The notes beneath the pieces were generated by a model. That model saw nothing but the letters and a program-made list of their open reading frames with translations, ran no database searches and was not told the origin of the DNA. DNA of 64,000 bases from Papaver somniferum (Eukaryota > Streptophyta > Magnoliopsida > Ranunculales > Papaveraceae): contig NC_039363.1 in the NCBI RefSeq assembly GCF_003573695.1, positions 154,282,406-154,346,405 of the forward strand, read 5' to 3'. Shown one piece after another: positions 11,643 to 23,880 of the stretch (position 1 is its first letter; each line of letters starts with the position of its first letter). Made by a program: the position numbers and the translations under genes.

Positions 11643-13381
11643 CTACATAAGGAAAGGTTGAAGGACATTAGTATGACCCATTCTGATATTATACTGCCCA
11701 AAACCAAGTTTCTTTATGGATTTGGAAAACCAAGTCTCTTTATGGTTTTTATTGGTGACCCATTGAATACTAAATACTAATAACAGAGAGGAGTTCATAA
11801 AAATTTTCAGAATAAAGAGAAAAAAAATTGAAAGAAAATATAGCACACTGATGATAGTACAAAATTTAATATATATATTTATATGATACTTATTAATCAA
11901 TCACTAAAGAGGCACCACCGTTGTAAAAATATTTTTATACAAAGAGCACACACGTATACAAAACAAACATACACGGTAAACTATATATTACTTGTTATCA
12001 TTATAAAATTCATTGCAATCATTAAAGAAAACATACAAACTGACAGCGCAACATCAAACGTAAAAATAAATAAATAAAAAACCGTTACATATATATTAAT
12101 TTGATAGAAATTAATTACTGGAAGGTCATTGAAATAAGAAACGGTAATGGAGACACAAAACAAAAATACATGATCACAATTCACAAATACTATAAGAGAC
12201 AAATAGATTGATTGACAATAGTAAAATAAAAAGAATTAACTTTCACATGACACATAAAATAAGGCAATCAATAGCAAACTTAGAAGATTGTACAACCACG
12301 AAACCAAACGTCGTTCCTAAACTAAAACAGCACAGTCATAAGGACAATAATTCATTTCCCAAACCAAAACAGGACAAACATGAGGACATTAATCCATTCT
12401 CTTTCATATAATAATAAAATAAGATAATAGAATAATCATGTAGGCATGCTGAAAGCATATAGGATAATATCATACATACATGGTGCTAGTTCACAGATCA
12501 CACAAAAAACAGAAGAAAAAAAAAATCAAACAATTTTTTTTTATTTACTCAACCCTATTCAAATAAATCAAACAAATCATATAGTATTCAAACAAAACAA
12601 AACAAAACATGATAAAGCATGTGCAATTTGTAATCAACAGATATTGGATCTAATTCTAATTCAATAGGGACCATATTACATATATAATCACTCACACAAC
12701 AGAACAATAGATAAATAAATCATCAATTTAGCTAGAGTAATATAATAATATAATAAATAAACCAAACAGAGAACAAAACCAACATTTGAATAGTGAACCA
12801 TTACAACAAGTGGGATATGGCATCAGATCAAGCCAAAAAAATAAAAAAAAATAAAAAATATTATAATATTATATATTACATCTCTCTCTAAATATGAAAA
12901 ATAGACACACAGAGATCCAGAGAACATGTGATTGATTGAATAGAAGGACAAAACCCCATGTGATCTCAAAAAAAAATTAATAAGTAAATCATATAAGGAC
13001 AAAACATCAAAGCAAGTATATGTACATATGATTAATTGAATAGAAAGAACAAATCCATCATTCTTTTCATTCATTATCAAAGACAAACAAAAAAATAAAT
13101 AAATATAGTAATAAAATAATTTCACATCAAGACACTGTAGACACGTTTTGTCAGATACCCTTCATCAAACGTAATATAATAAATAAAATAAAGAGGTGGA
13201 TTTAGGTGTACCTTTCCGATTTATTGAAAACAGAAAAGAACAAAACAGATGTACCCAAAATCCCAGACTATGATGGAGCTTTCTTCAACCGAGATTTTTT
13301 TTTTTTTTTAAGCGGCTTTGATTTGATTGAGGAGTATAAGACAGATCTAAAGAAATTCTTAGCAGCAGGGGTAGTGCTCGT
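11643..13381 (-). other. Long untranslated leader of Copia-2
   Basis: About 1.7 kb of AT-rich sequence between the 5' LTR and gag. There is no coding signal: the short open frames on either strand do not resemble proteins. It matches the Copia-3 leader (26,266-28,455) in inverted orientation over nearly its whole length, after discounting the MULE-type insert there. A T-run (plus strand 13,290-13,307) lies near the LTR end. Confidence 0.8.
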
Positions 13382-13555
13382 TGTTGATGACGTATTGGAG
13401 TAAGAATAAGAAAGAGAGAAAAGAGAGAACTTTTCATTAACCAGAGAAGGGAAAGGAACCCCATTACATAGTTAAGTATCTTATTTATACAAGAGTAAAG
13501 GTAAACCCTAGTATACTAATGGACCGCACATCCATGGACCATATGCCTATAAATC
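13382..13555 (-). repeat. 5' LTR of Copia-2 (~174 bp)
   Basis: Reverse complement of the Copia-3 3' LTR at 33,239-33,413. It ends (minus strand) ACGTCATCAACA and begins at a decayed TGTTATAGG-like start (ATTTATAGG). It shares TGGATGTGCGGTCCATTAG and CCATTCTCTGG-like segments with the other LTRs of the family. The minus-strand sequence after it (ACGAGCACTACC) is where the primer-binding site should be; it is not the common TGGTATCAGAGC type. Confidence 0.82.
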
Positions 13556-15002
13556 CACATTATATAAACGGTCAACTTAAACTATGATTGTTGATCTCGA
13601 CCATTAAGAATTTTGGTTTTATTGTTATTTTGTTCCCTTGAATATGATATTGGCTATAGTTGAATGTTGTTTATTTTTTGTTTAATTGGTTGTTCCAACT
13701 CAATTCCAATGTATTTATTTTGGGTTTAGAAGTACTTGAGCACCATTATTGTGTACTTGATATTTTCTTCCAAATTTGAAATTTTCCGTGGGATGCAATC
13801 CACTGGCTCGACTATTAAGAGTCGGTATTTTCAACAAATACGTTGCAAATAAAATCTCATGTATTCCAAATTTTGTGGAAGAACTCACAAAAAATGACAT
13901 GAGTCAGAAAATTTCCATTTCTCTACTTCATCCATGATACTAACGAACTAGTATATGTTGAAATATGACAACAAGAGAACTATCTTTAGTAATTTATTCA
14001 ACCTAAAGTAATTGGTTGACATGTGTAGTGAGATTCTCTTTGCCTAATAAGATAAAGAAATTTCTCAAATTAAGCTAAATGTAGCAAAATTGAAAACAGA
14101 AAGAACCCCGAAGTAATGAGGGTTAGACATAATGACTCATATGAAGCATGTGAAAAGAGACATATATATATCATGAGACAAAGATGTATTTTTTACTAGT
14201 AGTAATGACACCAAAGTACAGGTATCAACTGAATATGGGATGAAGCTAAGATGTAATTCTAGCTCCCATCATAAATGAGAGAGTTGGAAATGCACCTGGT
14301 CATAGGTGTTGATATATATAATGTAATGTGTGTATCACAGTAGCAACCAATTTTCACATCAACTTTAATGGCAACAAGAACTTTTCCTGGCCAATTGACT
14401 ATCTTATTCAGTTGAACTAGATCCAATGTCTACACTTATGGAGTGAAACCACGAGACATAAATTCTCTGAAGCACTTGCGATATATCTGGATGAAATGTA
14501 ACATATATTCGCTCTAAAGAAATTGAGTTGAATCCGACTTTTGTTACAACATAAGGCCACGCCACTTATTAAATCTCTCAAGACTCAATGTCTAAGCTCT
14601 ATATGCACTAAGGGATAATCACACCAAAGGGTGTTCATGCATGAACTATTACCTAACTTTTTGTAAACTTATAGTGAGAATGAAGTTGATTGCATCTATA
14701 AACTATTTCTAATGAATGTGGAAGGAAGCATATCTTTAGAAAATTAATGTGTCAATCTAGTGAATTGTAAATCACTGGAACTTGAGTTACTGAATTTATA
14801 TTAACCCTAAGAATGAACTGATTGGGATTGATTCATAAAGACTTTGACATAACCATAAGGCACATTGGTTGTGACACGATGTTCCGTTTTGAAGTACTAA
14901 CAGGGGAATCACTTCATTTGAGTGTACAAGCCAATGAAATAATATAATGCTTCTAAAGTTACTAGATTTGCACTGCCTCTCCCCATTATGCTTTAGAGTA
15001 AG
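13556..15002. other. Unassigned AT-rich sequence, possibly decayed 5' part of Copia-5
   Basis: No open frame over about 70 codons and no family I recognise. Because decayed integrase of a plus-strand Copia copy starts at about 15,003, the sequence before it would be where that copy's gag and protease lay, but I could not align it convincingly to sister gag or protease by eye. Confidence 0.3.
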
Positions 15003-17400
15003 AAAGCACGTCACTCATCTTACAAAGTCTTTCTTTAGTAAAACATGATTGAGACCATCCTGTTTTACTTAGATGCAAATGGTAAATAACTCATTTTTCA
15101 AAGAATAAAGTGTTGTTAGTGAACATATATATCCATGCAGAATGCGGACCATTCAAGTGATTTATGGCTTTGGTGGATGATTTGACGCATTGAATCGGTT
15201 ATTTCTCACAACAAACGATGCGTTCAATTTTTGTAGAATTCCTAGCACATATTACACAATGCAAAGTGCAAAGGTTCACCATCCTTGTTAATGCTAGATA
15301 ATTTACATCAAAAGGATTTGATGAATATTGCATGTTTAATAGGATCAGTATAGAGCATGTTATACCCAATGGTCTCGCAGAGGCTACCATCAAAGGACAC
15401 AGATGGTGTCTAAGGAATAGGTTATACGTACCAACCTACCTTTTATTGCTTTGGGGATATTAAATATTACACGTATCTTTACTTAATTCGTTTTAGAAGC
15501 CAATATTAGTCAACATTTTCTGTCTACCAGTTGGTAACTGGATTTAAGCCTGACATTTGTGTTCTTACGCATTCTTGGTTGTACTATATATGTGCCATTA
15601 CGACTCCACATCGTACTATGATGGGTCTTCAAAACTGTTAAGTGATTATGTTGGAAATTAATTTCCAACAATTATCCGCAATTTAAAACTTTTGGCAGGA
15701 GATATCTTACCGCTAGATTTGCGGGTTATCACTTTATTGAGACAGTCTCCCGTCATTAGGAGGAGATAAGAAAAAGTATTTTCTAAGGGAACGACAGGAA
15801 TTGTCGTGGTGTGTTCCCACTGTGTCTCATATTGATTCTTGTACTTCACAAATGTAAATTTGAATTGACAAAGGATAGTCGATTTTCAGAATGTACACTG
15901 ATGTCGCTAAAGTGATGAGATCACACATACCAACTGCAAACCTACCTGCAAGGTTATAAATCCTCAATAAGGATGTTGCAACTACACTTAGTGGAAGTGT
16001 GGTTGAGGCCGTGACTCCATAAAGGAAGTTGGAGAGACCACTTGGTTCGATCAGTCCTCACCTAGAAAGGAAATAGGTGAGGAAGGCACAACTTATTTAT
16101 ATCATCAGAAATCATCTCATAAGATTGTCTCTGAATATGTCCATGAATCAAACTGGAGGACGCTCCAAAGTTTAATGATTCCAGAGAACAACGACATCCC
16201 AAGTGGATTATGAGAATGCGCATGAGTCAATGGAAAGATCATGCGAGGATATTGATGATTAACTTCATATACACTTGCTTAAGCAAATAGGGCAAGATGA
16301 GATAGAACCAAGCTCCTTGTTTCTTAATGTCAACAAAGAGCATATTTGGCATATACAATCCAGGTAGAACTCGGTTCTTTGAAAAATATACAGGTATTTG
16401 GTGTGGTAGTGCTAACCAACCAAGTGTAAAGCCTATTGGACATACATGATTAATTTGTTACAAACCATAATGAGAAGCAAGCAGTCTTAAAGTATATAGA
16501 CTCGCCTTGTGGCGCGAGGTTTCTCACAAAGCCCTTGAATTGTTCTCTTGTAATGAACCTTATGGCGTTCCGCTACTTAGTTAGTTTGGTAATTTCAAAA
16601 GGACTTAAAATGCAGCATATGTATGTGGTTGTTACGTATCTTTGAAAGAATCAAGAGATATCAGATATTTACAAAAGTACTTGATAACCTTTTGTTTCCC
16701 AAATCAAGTGACTCTAAACCACAGAGTGCATTTACAGTTAGATATAACGCTCAGCTATAGATTGAAGCAATCAGGCGGATGTGGTATACCCGTCTAAGTG
16801 ACTATTTGATTTGGAGGGGATAGACAAGTAAGTTATTTTTCCCTGCATATTCACAAGAAAGTTCCTGATTTGGTATTGTAGCTATCTATGTCGATGGTAC
16901 ATACATGATGGGTACTCTTGATGTAATAAGATACCTAAAAGCTATTTGAAATTCGAATTTGAGATGAAAAATCTGGGGAAAGCTTGACCGAATACTGAGC
17001 TCGTGGTATATTATCCCACAGTTTGCATTTGTCTAAAATTGTCAGGCAATTTAACAAAGACATGCATCCTGATATCCCAGGAGTAGTCGAGGTTCAAATG
17101 TAAGTAAGTGACCATTTCATCCAAAGGAAGATGACAAAGATGTGTTGGGAGATGAAATTCCCATATCTAAGTACAATATATGCATTGTTTTACTTAGTAT
17201 AATAATGTATTCGATAAAATTTTGCATCCTCGGGGAACTTGTTATCTAGATATATCTCAGCGCCAACGCAACGTCTTTGGAATGGTACAATGAACGTAAT
17301 CATGTACTTAAAAGTAACCATTGACATAAATTTGTTTTATCCCTGCAAAGATATTAAAAGAAATGCTAATGAAAGTGCAATCAAAAAGTTGTTGATTATG
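15003..17400 (+). pseudogene. Copia-5 pol remnant (integrase, RT, RNase H start)
   Basis: No long frame survives, but nucleotide similarity to Copia-1 and Copia-3 is plain. 15,003-15,060 matches the integrase zinc segment. 15,140-15,420 matches PECGPFRYFMVLVDAS through GLAEATIK. About 16,385-16,560 matches the RT start and 16,780-16,840 matches MWYTRLSDYLI. 17,250-17,290 matches SSAPTQRHWNG of RNase H. RNase H is then cut short at about 17,350-17,400. Two purine-rich segments, AATCAGGGGGAGATACGG (17,433) and AATCAGGGGTAGATGCCG (17,535), resemble the gene-end segment of sisters. Confidence 0.78.
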
Positions 17401-17793
17401 AAGGAACAATAATATCTTCTCCAACGAAAGTAATCAGGGGGAGATACGGTAGACTATTTTCTAGGATATTACCGATATTCAGTTTCGAAAAGTACATGAC
17501 TAAAGGAACAGTCTGGAACAACTCTAAAAGTAATCAGGGGTAGATGCCGACATCAGGGAGAGGATCCAAGGATATGATGTCGACATTATTTACTTCGAAA
17601 TGGAAGCTGTGTCCTACTCTTTTTACCTTCAAAGAAATGAAACGCGATATTTTGTTAAGCAACGTAACTTCCAGAATCAACAACAATGTCTTATAAACAT
17701 TCAAGTCACCAAAGTAAAGTGTGATAAACTTCTTCTGACTGTATTAGGCTAATGAAAATTGTCTGATATCAAGGGGAGCATCTAATATTGTGT

Positions 17794-18360
17794 TGAACTA
17801 TTTTCCTTCACCGAGGTTGCTTTTTCCTACAGGGTTTTGTTACTCGGCAAGGTTTTTAATGAGACAACAACAAACACCGGGAATGTAATTTCCCACCTAA
17901 GGCTATTGTCTTTCGCACGAGGATTTTCTGCCTTAGGAGTTGTGAAGCAACTAGTCAACTTCAACGGAGCAAAGTGATCATCTGCAACGGATCACCTTTA
18001 TTTGCATCTGTCACGTTGTACTATTTTCCCTTCGTCAAGGTTTTGTCCCACTGGGTTTTCCCTGTCAAGGTTTTAATGAGGCAACATATTCGAGTATGCT
18101 ATGTTCTACGTTTTCGTAATATTGTACTCTTTTTATTTAGTTCAGGTTTTGTCCCTTTGGGTTTCCCTGACGAAGTTTTAACGAGGCAATTAACTTAAAC
18201 CCGTCGATCTTTGAAGATCGTATTGCATGTGATGAACTACAGGTAAAATACGAGATAATATGTGAAGTACTACATGTGAAGAGCTGTACCAAGGTTTTGT
18301 CCCACCGGGTTTTTCCTTGTCAAAGTTTTAATGAGGCAATTGATTTCGGCACAAGTCATC
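17794..18360 (+). repeat. Four diverged copies of the family's 3' noncoding motif
   Basis: The motif TTTGTCCCACTGGGTTTT, then CCTTGTCAAGG and TTTTAATGAGGCAAC, occurs at about 17,810-17,868 (variant with TACTCGGCAAGG), 18,018-18,085, 18,122-18,190 and 18,290-18,340. Sisters have two copies, so this one has gained two. I know this motif as recurrent next to the 3' LTR in plant copia elements; its role (packaging or replication signal) is inference. Confidence 0.7.
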
Positions 18361-18443
18361 AAGAAAGGAAAGAACGACATTTGAAGAACTACATTCGAAG
18401 CACTATATGTGAAGCGCTGCATGTTGGACCGCATAAGTGGGAG

Positions 18444-18560
18444 TGTAGTAGGGCCTACGGCCCATAGATGTGCGACCCAACTAAGGTTTTCCTTTCCATG
18501 TATATATATGTTATTGTATCCATGTAACACTACTGATGCTAATCAATAGAAACTTTCTGC
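18444..18560 (+). repeat. 3' LTR of Copia-5, truncated
   Basis: It follows the purine-rich GCATAAGTGGGAG and starts TGTAGTAGGGCCTACGG, like TGTTATAGGGCCTACGA of Copia-1. It continues with ATGTGCGACCCAAC and a long TATATATATG stretch and is cut at about 18,560. Confidence 0.65.
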
Positions 18561-18897
18561 CTCTTTGTCAGTAGAGGGTGTGATGGTGTGAGTGCATTCT
18601 TTTGCTACAAAAGCGATCTTCACATTAACCATCCAATGGTGATACTAAAGTCCATCTATATCCAACAGTCCAAACTCTTGTCGGATATATTCCGTCTTGC
18701 TCATCTACATAAGACAAGGTTACAAGACATTAGTATGACCCATTCCGATACTATATTCCCAAAAACCAAGTTTCTTTATGGATTGGGAAAATCAAGTCTC
18801 TTTATGATTTTTATTGGTGCCCCAGTTAACAATCAAATATCAACGGAGTTTTCAAGGTTTACAAAGCAAGCATGCATTTACAAATAAAGCATACGTC
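18561..18897 (-). pseudogene. Gag 5' fragment of another Copia copy
   Basis: Minus-strand match to the start of gag and the last bases of leader in Copia-2 (about 11,510-11,770). It contains the reverse complement of the region encoding the gag start and TTTGTAGCAAAAG, and then AAGACATTAGTATGACCCATTC in the leader. It is bounded on both sides by abrupt joins, so it is a rearrangement fragment, not an insertion with its own ends. Confidence 0.75.
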
Positions 18898-18911
18898 AAA
18901 AAAATATTTGT

Positions 18912-19103
18912 GCTACCTCCACGAACCACTCTGAGATCATTACCCTACATGAGGCAGTTCGTGAGTGTATATGGTTAAAGTCTATCATTACACATATTCA
19001 AACCACTTGTCCCTCGAATATGTGTAATGATAGACTTTAACCATATGCACTCACGAACTGCCTCATGTAGGGAAATGATCTCAGAGTGGTTCGTGGAGGT
19101 AGC
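18912..19103. repeat. Near-perfect palindrome: 88-nt arms, 16-nt spacer
   Basis: The left arm 18,912-18,999 and right arm 19,016-19,103 are reverse complements with two mismatches by eye. The spacer is AAACCACTTGTCCCTC. Both arms are the same piece of Copia RNase H (encoding TSTNHSEIISLHEAVRECIWL), so the truncated end of Copia-4 folds back into an inverted copy of itself. Confidence 0.9.
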
Positions 19104-22100
19104 CACAAGAGTTTGCTTGGTCGATCGCCAGGATATCCCTGTGTTCCCTATGGTAAATACATAACGAGTTTGAGATCGAGCTTTATGTGGGTCTGAAAGG
19201 TACCCAACATCAGCAAAACCAACCAAAACGTTATTTGGGGTTTCAGTGTAGGGGGTTGTCTTAGCCTTCCTCCTTTTGTCCTCATAAGGGTAAAATAAAC
19301 CCATGTCAGTGGTTCCATTAAGGTATCTAAATACATTCTTTATACCATTCCAATGATGCTGCGTCGGCGCGGAGCTATATCTAGCTAACAAGTTCATGAG
19401 AATGAAATGTCTGGTCGAGTACATTGTGCTAAGTACAATAATGCGCTGATTGCACTTAGATAGGGAATTTCATCTCCCAATACCTTTTCTCCATCTTCCT
19501 TTGGACGAAATGGATCTTTTTGTACATCTAAACTTCGACCAATCATGGGAGTGCTAGCAGGATGAACCTTGTCCATATTGAATTGCCTGAGTATCTTATG
19601 GACATATGCAGACTGGTGGATTAGTATTCCACAGGCTCGGTGTTCTAGCTCAAGTCCTAAACAAAACTGAGTTTTCCCAAGATCTTTTATCTCAAATTCA
19701 GATTTTAGGTAGCTTGCGGTTTCTCTTATTTCATCAAGAGTACCTATTATGTTCATATCATCAACATAAACAACTATAATTTCAAATCCAGAACTCGTTT
19801 TCTTGATAAATACGCAGGGGCATAACTCATTATTTGTATATCCCTTCCCAATCAAATAATCACTTAGACGGGTATACCACATCCGCCCGGATTGCTTTAA
19901 TCCATAAAGTGAGCGTTTCAACTTAATCGAAAATGCACTCCGTGGTTTAGAGTTACTTGATTCGGGCAATCAGGCACTTTCATGTATATCTCTGAATCGA
20001 GATCCCCGTAGAGATATGCTGTAACCACATCCATAAGCTGCATTTCAAGTCCTTCTGAAACTACCAAACTAAATAGGTAGCGGAAAGTTATGACGTCCAT
20101 TACAGGAGAATATGTTTCTTCATAATCAATTCCAGGGCGTTGTGAGAAACCTTGCGCCACAAGGCGAGCCTTATATCTTACGACTTCATTCTTCTCATTA
20201 CACTTTCTGACAAATGCCCATTTATGTCCTACAGGTTTACACCTAGTGGGGTTAGCACTACCGCACAAAATACCTGTCTCTTTGCAGTGAATCTAGTTCT
20301 TCCTAGATTGCAACTTCCTATTTAGGCCAATCTGCTCTTCTTTAGCATTCTGTTATAGAGCGTGGTTCGATATCATCGTACTCTATGATTTCTCGAGTAA
20401 CAATATATGCAAATATATCATCAATGTGCGTGGAGGATCTCTCCATCAACACGTGTGCACTCTCACAATCTATAGAGATTTCTTTGTTCTCTGGAATCAT
20501 TTCAAACATCGGAGCGTCCTCCAGTATTGATTCATGGACATAACTATAATAAGAGACAACTTCATGAGAAGGATTATCTGCATTAATGATAAATGGATTG
20601 GATTGTGCCTTACTCACTCTCTTCTTCCTTGGGTGAGTATCGATCGAACCAGGTGGCCTCCCCTTTTTTCTTTGGTGGGTGCACGACCTCAGATAAAATT
20701 CCACCAAGTTTAAGCTCAGCATCTCTATCTAGAGTGCCCTGCCCCGTAGTAGGGATTTCTAACCTTGCAGGCACGTTTGCAGCTGGTATATATGATCTCG
20801 TCACTTTGGAGATATCGGTAAATGCATCAGGAATTGAATCTGCTACATTTTGAAGATCGATGATTCGTTTTACTTCACTCTCACACTGTGGAGTACGGGG
20901 ATCAAGGTGAGACAACGTGGGAACACACCACGACAATTCCTGTCGTTCCCTTAGAAAATCCTTTTTCATATCTCCCCCTAACGACGAGAATGTTGTCTCA
21001 TCAAAGTGACAATACGGAAATCTAGCAGTAAAAAGATCGGCTGTCAAAGGTTCTAAATAGCGGATAATAGTTGGTGATTCATATCCAACATAAATACCTA
21101 ATCGTCTTTGTGGACCCATTTTAGTACGTTGTGGGGGCGTAATAGGCACATATACGGCACAACCAAATATGCGTAAGTGTGAAATATCAGTCTCATATCC
21201 AGTTACCAACTGGTACGCATAAAATGGTTGGCTAGCAGCGGGTCGAAAACGAATAAGTAGAGCTGCATGCAATATAGCGTATCCCCAGGCAGTAATAGGC
21301 AGGTAGGTACCATAACCAGTGCCCTAGCTATCATTTGTAACCTTTTGATAGTAGCTTCTGCGAGACCATTTTGAGTGTGAATATGGGGTACGGGGTGCTC
21401 TACGTCTATTCCATTAGACATACAGTAATCATCAAATCCTTTTGATGTGAATTCTCCATCATTATCAAGTCTGATAGACTTGATAGGGTAATCAGGATGG
21501 TGAACCCTCGAACTAATAATTTTTGCTAGGAGCTTTGCAAATGCAGCAGTTCTTGTGGACAATAATGCAACGTGTGACCAGCGAGTCGAAGTATCTAACA
21601 GAACCATAAAATACCTGAATGGTACGCATTCTGGGTGTATAGGTCCACAAATATCACCTTGTATCCTATGTAAAAATGGGATATTTTGTTTGGTATCTTT
21701 AGCATATGATGGTCTCGGTCCTGTTTTTGCTAAAGAACAGGCTTTGCAAAATAAATGATGTGCTTTTGATATAGTCAATCAAGCAGAATGGGAAATATGT
21801 TGCGCATCAGCTTCTTGAGAAGGCAACTTTCATGTTGGAGTAACACTCTGACCAGTTAGTAGTTGGTTAATTTGCACCGTAACAGTTTATTGTCTCATTT
21901 TATTTTTTCCTCGAAAGAAGGGATGTCCATGTGAGTTCTTTAAAACACAAATCATCATGTCACGACCTTGGTGCCCTAATCGGTCGTGCCAAAGCCTGTA
22001 TGAGTCACTATTCAACAACTCGTCGTTGGTTACAACATGAGATTCAATATCCCAAATAGTAGTGAGATATAATCCACTAGACTGACTCATTAGTTCCTCT

Positions 22101-22438
22101 AAGATGCGTTTTCTTCCACATTCATTAGAAGTAACATGTATGTATTCAATTCCATTTTCACTGTGAGTTTCCAAATGATAACCGTTTGCACGAATATCTT
22201 TGAAACTTAACAAGGTGCAGTTAGCTCTTGGTGCATATAGAGCTTATGTGGCTTTAATCACTGTGCCATTTGGCAACATGAATTGAGCATTACCTGGCCC
22301 AATTATTACTTGTGACGATCCAATCATCGTATTCACAGATGTATTATAAGGGGTCAAGTTAACAAACAATAGTCTATTTCTTAAGATAATATGGGTGGTT
22401 CCACTATCAGCCATACATTCAATCTCTCCTCGAGACAT
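19011..22438 (-). pseudogene. Copia-4 pol remnant: protease to RNase H
   Basis: From 22,438: protease with catalytic ADSGTTH, ending shortly after GNAQFMLPNGT at a stop. Then LLSFKDIRANGYHLETH and the pre-integrase LWHDRLGHQGRDMM (22,213-21,887), the integrase zinc region HHLFCKACSLAKTG (21,778), core QGDICGPIH, SIRLDNDGEF, NGLAEATIK, and the linker with TPPQRTKMGPQRR and RKKRVSKAQSNPF. RT covers 20,268-19,394 with RPGIDYEETYSPVMD and catalytic VVYVDDMN. RNase H is 19,424-19,011. Breaks are few per domain (for example after VPTCLL near 21,310, and a deletion fusing VPD to CPNQ near 19,970), so this copy is younger than Copia-5. Confidence 0.92.
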
Positions 22439-22769
22439 TCCTACAAGTAGATAATGTGGTATCGTTACAAAATACGAATAATTTATCTCATGTACTTTGG
22501 AGAATTTGAGTCTTACTAGAATGATATATTTTTCATTCTAATATGCATGCTAAACAACAGATTTATCAAAGTAAAAAAAAATCTATTAAACTATCACCAA
22601 AATATGATTAATATAATAAATACTCATAGATAATCCATTCATAAGTTTAATCATGACGACATATAAAGTAGTCCAAGCCATCAAGAAAAATTATTTAAAC
22701 CAAAGTCTACTAAGACGTAAACACTAAAATAAACGTCTGAGATCAAAAGGTAACAAAAAAACAACATTT

Positions 22770-23880
22770 TCAATCAAAATCCGAGGTATCCAATATGGCA
22801 TGACTCTTGTTGCCTTGGAAATATGATATAGTGAGGTTAACGTCAAGGGCATTCTCATCTTCTTCCAGATAGTGAGCTTCTTGTTCCACAGACTCTCGAT
22901 ACTTCTTGTAGATGTATGCAACTTTGTTACTAGCCTTGCATTGCTGGTATCAATGTGTAGTAGATCCACACCTATAACAAGGAACGTTTCCAACTTCGTC
23001 CTTTTTGATAGGGGGATTTCTTGGAGCTTTCTCGACCTTGGAGATTCCACCACTTGGGCCAGAAGGTACATCTCTGTTCCAAACATTTTAATTTCCACCA
23101 CGGCCTTGGCCACGCCCATGACCTCTATTGGGTCCCTTGTGTCCTCTTCCATGTGTGTTGCTTTCTCCACGTGCGTATGGAGTACGGGAATGTGAATCAT
23201 GGGAATGTGAATGATCAGCATGTCCACCCCTTTTACCTTTGGAGTTCTTTCCTCTGTTAACTTTGCCATAATTTGCTTCAGGAACTTTCTTTTTTCCTAC
23301 AGCCCTGGCATTGTTGTTGACAAGGATTTCGTTATGCCTTTCGGCGACTTGAAGTAAATTAATCAACTTACTAAAAGTTGTTATCCTTTTGTTGTCCACC
23401 TCCAATCAATAATGGTTCGCTAGTATCATTGAAGATGTTGGGAAAGTTGACAATGTCTTTTGGATCATTTCGTCATCAGTTAGTTTGGTGCCACAAAAAT
23501 CCAGACGTGCTTGTAGATGCAGCATGTCTTTTTGAAAATCATTCACTTTGACATAATCCAAGAAGCGTATTTCATTCCATTGGACTTGCAATTGTGGAAG
23601 TAAAGAGTTGTGGATATTCCCGAAACGACTTTCGAGAGCATCCCATAATTCCTTTGGTGTTTTCAAATGGTGGTAGCCCCAGGGTCAATATGCCTCTTGA
23701 GAAACATGAGGGCATTGGCCTTTTCTTTTCAGTCGCTAGAACAGCATTTACAGCGGTTGAAGGCTTGATGGTGGCAGTGTAGTCTTTCGCCACGAAAGTA
23801 GTCTCCACATCAGCTACCCAACGACGATACTCAAGTCCAGTTGAGTCCAAAAGCTCAAATTCAGGTCGAATTGGGTCCAT
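22770..23880 (-). pseudogene. Copia-4 gag remnant
   Basis: The start codon at 23,880 gives MDPIRPEFELLDSTGLEYRR and then WVADVETTFVAKDYTATI. Capsid-like sequence follows (KELWDALESRFGNIHN, WNEIRFLDYVKVNDFQKDMLHLQARLDFCGTKLTDDEMIQKTLSTFP, LINLLQVAERHNEILVNNNARAVGKKK) and a His/Gly/Arg-rich basic tail. The zinc knuckle near 22,985-22,940 keeps C-X2-C-X4-H-X4-C, but a TGA replaces the aromatic residue after H. The stop is at 22,770-22,772. Frameshifts lie near 23,690, 23,405 and 23,100. Gag packages the element RNA. Confidence 0.88.

Larger units (their letters stand above)
3736..13555 (-). mobile_element. Copia-2: Ty1/copia retrotransposon, 3' LTR lost, nested solo LTR
   Basis: Read on the minus strand: 5' LTR 13,382-13,555, leader about 13,381-11,643, gag 11,642-10,544, protease and integrase start 10,279-9,223, then (after the nested 6,668-9,222 element) the rest of integrase, RT and RNase H down to about 4,190, then 3' noncoding sequence. 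It stops at 3,736, before the polypurine tract and 3' LTR, where it is fused to Copia-1. Its leader and gag closely match Copia-3 in inverted orientation, so the two are recent sisters. Many stops and frameshifts; not autonomous. Confidence 0.92.
15003..18560 (+). mobile_element. Copia-5: old, heavily decayed Ty1/copia copy
   Basis: It runs collinear with the other copies on the plus strand: integrase zinc region from about 15,003, integrase core, RT, RNase H start, purine tracts, 3' noncoding motif array and a 3' LTR from 18,444. Divergence is far greater than between Copia-1 to -4, with indels every few tens of bases, so it is the oldest copy here. The right end is joined abruptly at about 18,561 to a minus-strand gag fragment. 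Confidence 0.8.
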
